Positions 5,774 to 8,576 of a stretch of 8,576 nucleotides of DNA are shown here, piece after piece; the first letter of the stretch is position 1, and the number at the start of each line of letters is the position of its first letter. Location: the NCBI GenBank assembly GCA_937891805.1, contig CALATK010000120.1, positions 1-8,576 on the forward strand. Reading direction: 5' to 3'. The notes below the pieces were generated by a model, which was not told where the DNA came from, did no database searches, and was given only the letters and a program-made list of their open reading frames with translations. The position numbers and the translations under genes are program-made. The stretch is from an uncultured Fibrobacter sp. GTDB lineage: Bacteria; Fibrobacterota; Fibrobacteria; Fibrobacterales; Fibrobacteraceae.

Positions 5774-6799
5774 ATGTCTATCAATCCCGTCTTTCCCGAT
5801 TTTGCGGAAGCATCCCGCGAATACTGGGAACAACTGACCTATGAAAAAATCAAAAAACGCACCTACCTGGACCCGCTCTACGACGTGGCATTCAAGGTTT
5901 TCCTGAACGACCCCGAGGCTCTTGTGAGCTTCTTGAACGGAGTTTTCCACTTGGAGGGCGAAAAGCGCATCGTCTCCGTTACGGTGAAGAACACCGAAGT
6001 GAACATCCTTTTCCCGCAGACCAAGACTTTCCGCCTTGACATCCGCGCGACAACATCCAACGGGTACTGCATCAACGTAGAGATGCAGAAGGCGAAACAC
6101 AGCCGCTTTATCGAGCGCATCCTTTTGCAACACAGCGCATTCATGCTCCAGAGCAAGTATGAATGGGACCAGGATTTCTTTAAGGAATCCGACCAGTACA
6201 CCCCTAGCGAGATTCGCGCCCAGCGCTACGACCTCCGTTACGAAATTCCTCCCACTTACGCCATCTGGGTCTGCGATTTTCACTTGGAACAGCAGGACAG
6301 CTACTGCGGCACCTGGGGCATCCGTAACGAGAAGGGGTTGACGCTGACCGACAAAGTTAAGTATATTCTTTATGACCTGACGCAGTTCGACAAGACGAAG
6401 GAACAGGTAGAGACTGACGAAGACCGCTGGCTTTGGCTTTTGAAACACGCCGGCGAATCCGACTCGCTCCCCGACTTCAACGACGATGTAATCGCCCAGG
6501 CGATTAAACGCCTTCTTGTAAAAACTGCTCCGGACAGCATCCTCAAACAGCAGGCAAGAAACATGGTGATGACGGAAGAAGAACTGGACTACCTGGCGGC
6601 CCTCAAGGTTCGCGCCCGCGAAGAAGGACGCGCTGAAGGTCGCGCAGAAGGACGCGCAGAAGGACGCGCAGAAGGGCGTGAAGAAGGCGAAATGAACAAG
6701 GCTCGGGAAATGGCAAAGGCAATGCTCGACCTCGGCGACCCTATCGAAAAGGTTGTGCAGGTTTCCAAACTCACCGAAGACGAAATCCGCAAGCTTTAA
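5774..6799 (+). CDS. Rpn family recombination-promoting nuclease (PD-(D/E)XK nuclease family 'transposase')
   Basis: A 341-residue cytoplasmic protein of the Rpn/YhgA-like PD-(D/E)XK nuclease family. The N-terminal block YLDPLYDVAFKVFLND (31-46) is the family signature. The nuclease core shows D89 (in FRLDI), then E103 and Q105 (in NVEMQK), the D...E-x-Q arrangement of this family, and RILLQHSAFM (115-124). The C-terminus carries four copies of EGRA plus EGRE (284-303), then an amphipathic tail ending LTEDEIRKL. E. coli Rpn proteins are DNA nucleases that promote recombination and act as toxins with phage-defence roles. The start at 5774 has AAAGGA 5 nt upstream; a GTG at 5651 in frame lacks conserved sequence and is rejected. 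No inverted repeats or partner genes suggest an active transposon, despite the common 'transposase' label. The gene is intact, with no stop or frameshift. A shorter product may start inside it (from 6563). Confidence 0.9.
   Translation: MSINPVFPDFAEASREYWEQLTYEKIKKRTYLDPLYDVAFKVFLNDPEALVSFLNGVFHLEGEKRIVSVTVKNTEVNILFPQTKTFRLDIRATTSNGYCINVEMQKAKHSRFIERILLQHSAFMLQSKYEWDQDFFKESDQYTPSEIRAQRYDLRYEIPPTYAIWVCDFHLEQQDSYCGTWGIRNEKGLTLTDKVKYILYDLTQFDKTKEQVETDEDRWLWLLKHAGESDSLPDFNDDVIAQAIKRLLVKTAPDSILKQQARNMVMTEEELDYLAALKVRAREEGRAEGRAEGRAEGRAEGREEGEMNKAREMAKAMLDLGDPIEKVVQVSKLTEDEIRKL
6563..6799 (+). CDS. Candidate internal small product RpnS (C-terminal domain of the Rpn gene, separate start)
   Basis: Inside the Rpn gene and in the same frame lie ATG (6563), GTG (6566) and ATG (6569), preceded by AGG (6552-6554) 8 nt before the first. 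Translation from them gives a 78- or 76-residue protein starting MVMTEEELDYL and spanning the EGRA repeats and the C-terminal tail. A shorter option starts at ATG 6692 (35 residues), with AAGG (6684-6687) 4 nt upstream. In E. coli, Rpn genes express such a C-terminal RpnS from an internal start, and it blocks the toxic full-length protein; the dimer helix can carry four-residue repeats. The match in size, place and repeat type is seen here; actual internal translation is inferred, and the ribosome binding site is only moderate. Confidence 0.45.
   Translation: MVMTEEELDYLAALKVRAREEGRAEGRAEGRAEGRAEGREEGEMNKAREMAKAMLDLGDPIEKVVQVSKLTEDEIRKL
6623..6682 (+). repeat. 12-bp coding tandem repeat (EGRA units) in the Rpn gene
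   Basis: Five 12-bp units: GAAGGACGCGCT, GAAGGTCGCGCA, two identical GAAGGACGCGCA, then GAAGGGCGTGAA. They encode EGRA x4 and EGRE. Copy-number slippage would keep the reading frame and change the length of a charged helix. Confidence 0.95.
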
Positions 6800-6816
6800 G
6801 CTTCAAACGACAGTTC

Positions 6817-6850
6817 AAAAAAGGCATGTCAACACAAACGTTGGCATGCC
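6817..6850 (-). terminator. Intrinsic terminator for yqeY, between convergent genes
   Basis: GGCATGTCAAC (6823-6833) and GTTGGCATGCC (6840-6850) form an 11-bp stem with one G-U pair and a 6-nt loop. On the minus strand the stem is followed directly by six T residues (A6 at 6817-6822), so it fits an intrinsic terminator for rpsU-yqeY transcription. On the plus strand it lies 23 bp after the Rpn stop but has no clean T run, so it may only partly stop Rpn transcripts. Confidence 0.75.
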
Positions 6851-6886
6851 GTATTGTTATACTCAAGTAAAAAATCTCCGCCGGAG

Positions 6887-6915
6887 CCTGCCCTGAGCAA
6901 AGTCGAATGGGCGGG
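6887..6915. repeat. Short GC-rich inverted repeat containing a CCCTGAGC-AAAGTCGAA core
   Basis: CCTGCCC (6887-6893) and GGGCGGG (6909-6915) can pair with one G-U wobble around a core reading CCTGAGCAAAGTCGAA. This resembles the widespread intergenic CCTGAGCGAAGTCGAAGG-type hairpin sequence found in many bacterial genomes. That resemblance is from memory, and no function is assigned. It lies in the 145-bp spacer between the Rpn gene and yqeY. Confidence 0.5.
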
Positions 6916-6944
6916 GATAATAAACCGGGAATGAATTGTTCCGT

Positions 6945-7415
6945 TTACTTCAACGCTTCTTGCACGAGAGCAGAAGCGCGCTTGGCGTCGAAACGGCCCT
7001 TGACCTTCGGGGAGAGTTCCTTCATGATCTTGCCCATGTCTTTCGGGCTAGAGGCACCGGTGGCCGCCTTGATTTCGGCGATGAGGGCCTTGACCTCGTC
7101 TTCGGTCATTTCTGCCGGCATGTACTTGCGGTAAAGGGCGATGCAGGCTTCTTCGGCGGGAATTTTGTCTGTAAAGCCGCCCTTCGTGAGGATGTCGATA
7201 GCTTCTTGCTTTTGCTTGACGCTACGGGCGAGAACATCGACGCACATTTCGTCGGTAATGGTTTCTTCGATCTGGGCAGGTGTGGCGCCAGACTTCATGG
7301 CCTCGTTCTTGATGTCGGAATGGAGGGTCCGGAGCGTTCCGAGAGTTTCGGCGTCGTGGGCCTTCATGGCGGTCTTGATATCGTCTTTGATTTTTGTCAG
7401 CAATGCACTGCTCAT
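6945..7415 (-). CDS. yqeY: GatB/YqeY domain protein
   Basis: A 156-residue cytoplasmic protein made only of the YqeY domain, related to the C-terminal tRNA-binding part of GatB. Its precise role is unproven; involvement in tRNA amidation or recognition is suggested by homology. Family features are the N-terminal helix block KIKDDIKTAMKAHDAETLGTLR (8-29), HSDIKNE (32-38), the KQKQEAIDI helix (67-75), YRKYMPAEMTEDEVKALI (95-112) and the C-terminal LSPKVKGRFDAKRASALVQEAL (134-155). The length is close to the usual 148 or so. The ATG at 7415 is chosen because AGGGA stands 5 nt upstream; the in-frame ATG at 7508 would add 31 basic, repeat-like residues absent from YqeY. It follows rpsU in the same direction, a common bacterial pairing. 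The dnaG that often comes next is not here. Confidence 0.9.
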   Translation of the reverse strand: MSSALLTKIKDDIKTAMKAHDAETLGTLRTLHSDIKNEAMKSGATPAQIEETITDEMCVDVLARSVKQKQEAIDILTKGGFTDKIPAEEACIALYRKYMPAEMTEDEVKALIAEIKAATGASSPKDMGKIMKELSPKVKGRFDAKRASALVQEALK

Positions 7416-7482
7416 AGTTTTCCCTGGCGGTTTACGCCCCGCTCCTGGCGTCTTGGTTAATGCTCTAAAAACACGCAACGAG

Positions 7483-7560
7483 CCACCGGTGGTGGACCGG
7501 CGACTCATTTCAAATCAAAACCCTATGATTTCCGGGACCGGTCAGACCGACAGCCCCGGA
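7483..7560. other. Structured rpsU-yqeY spacer (palindromes and nested hairpin)
   Basis: The 159-bp spacer contains a perfect palindrome CCACCGGTGG (7483-7492). It also contains a nested stem-loop: TCCGGG (7531-7536) with CCCGGA (7555-7560), and inside it CGGT (7539-7542) with ACCG (7546-7549). No T run follows on the minus strand, so it is more likely an RNA processing, stability or attenuation element than a full terminator. Inferred from base pairing only. Confidence 0.45.
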
Positions 7561-7574
7561 TGCCCCGCTACAGA

Positions 7575-7784
7575 CTAGTAGAGGCGCTTGCGGTTCTGGT
7601 CAGCGATTTCCTTGAGGCGCTTGCGACGGGCGGCAGTTTCGATGCGCTTCTTTTCTTCGGAAGGCTTTTCGAAGCGCTGGCGCTTCTTGACATCGGAAAT
7701 GATGCCGTTCTTTTCGCAGGACTTGGTGAAACGCTTGAGAGCGCGTTCAAAAGGTTCGTTGGACTTAACAATTACGCCGATCAC
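7575..7784 (-). CDS. rpsU: 30S ribosomal protein bS21
   Basis: A 69-residue, strongly basic small-subunit protein that binds near the 3' end of 16S rRNA on the platform and helps initiation. The N-terminus MIGVIVKSNEPFERALKRFTK matches bS21 (V-x-V-x-x-x-E-x-[FL]-x-x-A-L-R-R-F), followed by CEKNGIISDVKKRQRFEKPSEEKKR and a Lys/Arg-rich tail ending KRLY. Length is typical. The start codon is GTG at 7784, with AAGGA 5 nt upstream; no in-frame ATG fits. A good promoter lies 44-72 bp upstream. yqeY follows after a structured 159-bp spacer, and a terminator after yqeY closes the unit. Codon use is biased as for highly expressed genes. Confidence 0.95.
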   Translation of the reverse strand: MIGVIVKSNEPFERALKRFTKSCEKNGIISDVKKRQRFEKPSEEKKRIETAARRKRLKEIADQNRKRLY

Positions 7785-7827
7785 GATGATCCTTTGGTTG
7801 AGTTGGTAATTCGTTTTTGGATAGCCA

Positions 7828-7856
7828 AATATATTTAACTAGCCGAAATTCGTCAA
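7828..7856 (-). promoter_or_regulatory. Sigma-70-like promoter of rpsU-yqeY
   Basis: On the minus strand TTGACG (plus 7851-7856) is followed by a 17-bp spacer and TATATT (plus 7828-7833). Spacing is ideal and both hexamers are one base from consensus. The transcript would begin near 7820, leaving a leader of about 35 nt before the GTG of rpsU. Confidence 0.7.
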
Positions 7857-7864
7857 GGGAGAGT

Positions 7865-7889
7865 GCATTTTTGCGCATTTTCCGCATTT
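7865..7889. repeat. Three helically phased GCATTT repeats between divergent promoters
   Basis: GCATTT occurs at 7865-7870, 7875-7880 and 7884-7889, spaced 10 and 9 bp, so all lie on one face of the helix. They sit between the rpsU promoter and the lipoprotein gene promoter. They could be a regulator site or an AT-rich upstream element; function is inferred only. Confidence 0.4.
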
Positions 7890-7894
7890 ATAAC

Positions 7895-7923
7895 TTGCGG
7901 ATTGACAAAGACTTATGTATATT
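7895..7923 (+). promoter_or_regulatory. Candidate promoter of the SPOR lipoprotein gene
   Basis: TTGCGG (7895-7900), 17 bp, then TATATT (7918-7923). A better -35 hexamer, TTGACA, lies at 7902-7907 but would leave only 10-12 bp to the TATATT/TATTAT stretch. The exact -35 is therefore uncertain, while the -10 is plausible. The leader would be about 55 nt. Confidence 0.5.
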
Positions 7924-7937
7924 ATGGCAGAACACGG

Positions 7938-7955
7938 CCAAAAGTGTACTTTTGG
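7938..7955. promoter_or_regulatory. Perfect dyad in the 5' leader of the lipoprotein gene
   Basis: CCAAAAGT (7938-7945), GT, ACTTTTGG (7948-7955): two perfect 8-bp arms. It begins about 15 bp after the candidate -10, so it covers roughly +8 to +25. It could be an operator for a dimeric regulator, or an RNA hairpin (7-bp stem, loop TGTA) 20 nt before the Shine-Dalgarno. Confidence 0.5.
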
Positions 7956-7984
7956 AGATTTTAACAAGAAAAACGGAGATTTCA

Positions 7985-8576
7985 ATGAAATCACTTTCGA
8001 TTTCCACCCTGATTACCGCAGCTTTTGCCTGCTTCATGCTGACCGCATGCGATAGCAGCGAAGAAGATGTCGTTCCTCAGATGACCATCAAGAGGCCCGC
8101 CAAGGCCGCCGAAGCCAAAGCCCCGGCAGCGGACGAACCCGAACTGGTGCCCATCCAGTCCCTCTCCGCAAAGAAGGGCAAGGCTGCCAAGGCCGAAAAG
8201 GTGCAGCTCCCCCCGGGTAGCGTCAAGCCCGAAGAGGACGGCCAGTACGTGATTCAGGTCAGCATCCAGTCCTCCAAGAAGGCTGCCGATGCCATCGTCA
8301 AGAAACTTGCAGAACAGGATATCGAAGCCTACGTGGTGGAAGTGGAAAATCCGGGTGAACTGGAAGGAACGTTCTACCGCGTCCGTATCGGATATTTCTC
8401 CACGATTCAAAGGGCCCAGGCATACGGTCAAGACGTTTTGGCCCAGCTGAACTTCAGCTGGTGGGTCGATAACTGCAACAACGACGAAGTCGGCAAGCCG
8501 GGTTCTGACGATGAATCTGCGGCACCTGTCCCGGCAGCACAACCTGCCGTTCAGCCCGCCGTTCAGCCCGCTGCTC
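7985..8576 (+). CDS. SPOR-domain lipoprotein (C-terminus beyond window)
   Basis: An open frame of 197 residues to the window edge with no stop. The N-terminus is a lipoprotein signal: MKSLSISTLITAAFACFM, then lipobox LTAC (19-22) with Cys22 as the lipidated residue. Asp23 follows, which in E. coli would favour inner-membrane retention; whether that rule holds here is unknown. An Ala/Lys/Pro-rich linker (about 35-85) leads to a SPOR domain at about 86-165 (QYVIQVSIQSSKKAADAIVK, then FYRVRIGYFSTIQRAQAYG). SPOR domains bind glycan strands lacking stem peptides at division sites, so a role in envelope or septal work is likely. A Pro/Ala/Gln tail with PAVQ repeats begins near residue 180. GGAG (7975-7978) stands 6 nt before the ATG. 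It is divergent from rpsU. A long open frame on the opposite strand (7991-8542) is a shadow. Confidence 0.88.
   Translation, partial: MKSLSISTLITAAFACFMLTACDSSEEDVVPQMTIKRPAKAAEAKAPAADEPELVPIQSLSAKKGKAAKAEKVQLPPGSVKPEEDGQYVIQVSIQSSKKAADAIVKKLAEQDIEAYVVEVENPGELEGTFYRVRIGYFSTIQRAQAYGQDVLAQLNFSWWVDNCNNDEVGKPGSDDESAAPVPAAQPAVQPAVQPAA

Noticed and set aside
5714..6448. Minus-strand open frame opposite the Rpn gene
   Set aside because: Antisense shadow; the plus-strand frame has the full Rpn signature and a good ribosome binding site.
5774..6799. Insertion sequence / transposon around the 'transposase'-labelled Rpn gene
   Set aside because: No terminal inverted repeats or target duplications seen near 5700-5770 or 6800-6915; Rpn proteins are nucleases often mislabelled as transposases.
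6841..6858. Possible sigma-54 -24/-12 element (TGGCATG...TTGTT)
   Set aside because: The distance between the GG and the position of the GC is wrong and GC is absent; the bases belong to the terminator stem. No other -24/-12 match was seen in the spacers.
7416..7508. Longer yqeY start at 7508
   Set aside because: The extension is basic and unlike YqeY, and the ATG at 7415 has a better-placed AGGGA.
7991..8542. Minus-strand open frame at the window end
   Set aside because: The plus strand encodes a clear lipoprotein signal plus SPOR domain with a Shine-Dalgarno; the minus frame has no known motif.

Overview
The window looks like a piece of a Fibrobacter-type genome, or a close relative. It is a Gram-negative style bacterium with mid-range GC, AT-rich promoters, futalosine-pathway menaquinone genes, and an Rpn-family nuclease of the kind common in Fibrobacter. 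The assignment is inferred from gene content and spacer style; there is no rRNA or other marker to prove it. Most genes lie on the minus strand; only the Rpn gene and the last, incomplete lipoprotein gene are on the plus strand.

Region 1 (1-3300, minus strand) is a housekeeping cluster read in the order tyrS, PfkB-type sugar kinase, mqnB, mqnD. The first three are 7 and 16 bp apart and are almost certainly co-transcribed; mqnD follows after a 93-bp spacer and is cut by the window edge. MqnB and MqnD act in the futalosine route to menaquinone, the quinone used in anaerobic fumarate respiration. The last residues of the mqnD fragment do not look like MqnD and resemble a GH3 glycosidase C-terminus, so the window edge may be chimeric. 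The spacers here hold four arrays, each of about four degenerate 7-bp units. Two of them sit directly in front of the mqnD and tyrS start codons, where a Shine-Dalgarno sequence would be expected.

Region 2 (3300-5500, minus strand) is a two-gene operon. A small phospholipase-D-superfamily protein with one HKD motif and a cysteine cluster is followed 9 bp later by a GAF / AAA+ / Fis-type regulator of the NifA/NtrC class. The regulator's GAFTGA loop reads GALVGV and one of its candidate arginine-finger positions is Gln, so ordinary sigma-54 activation is doubtful.

Region 3 (5470-6850, plus strand) carries a complete Rpn (recombination-promoting nuclease) gene behind a long, hairpin-rich leader. 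Its C-terminal part has in-frame starts just before a run of 4-residue EGRA repeats. This is the architecture of the Rpn gene-within-gene toxin/antitoxin phage-defence systems described in E. coli, and it is the most interesting system in the window. A strong hairpin with a T run on the minus strand separates it from the convergent yqeY.

Region 4 (6850-8576) holds rpsU and yqeY on the minus strand, with a structured spacer and a clear sigma-70-like promoter. Divergent from them is a SPOR-domain lipoprotein gene with a perfect dyad in its leader, which runs off the window end.
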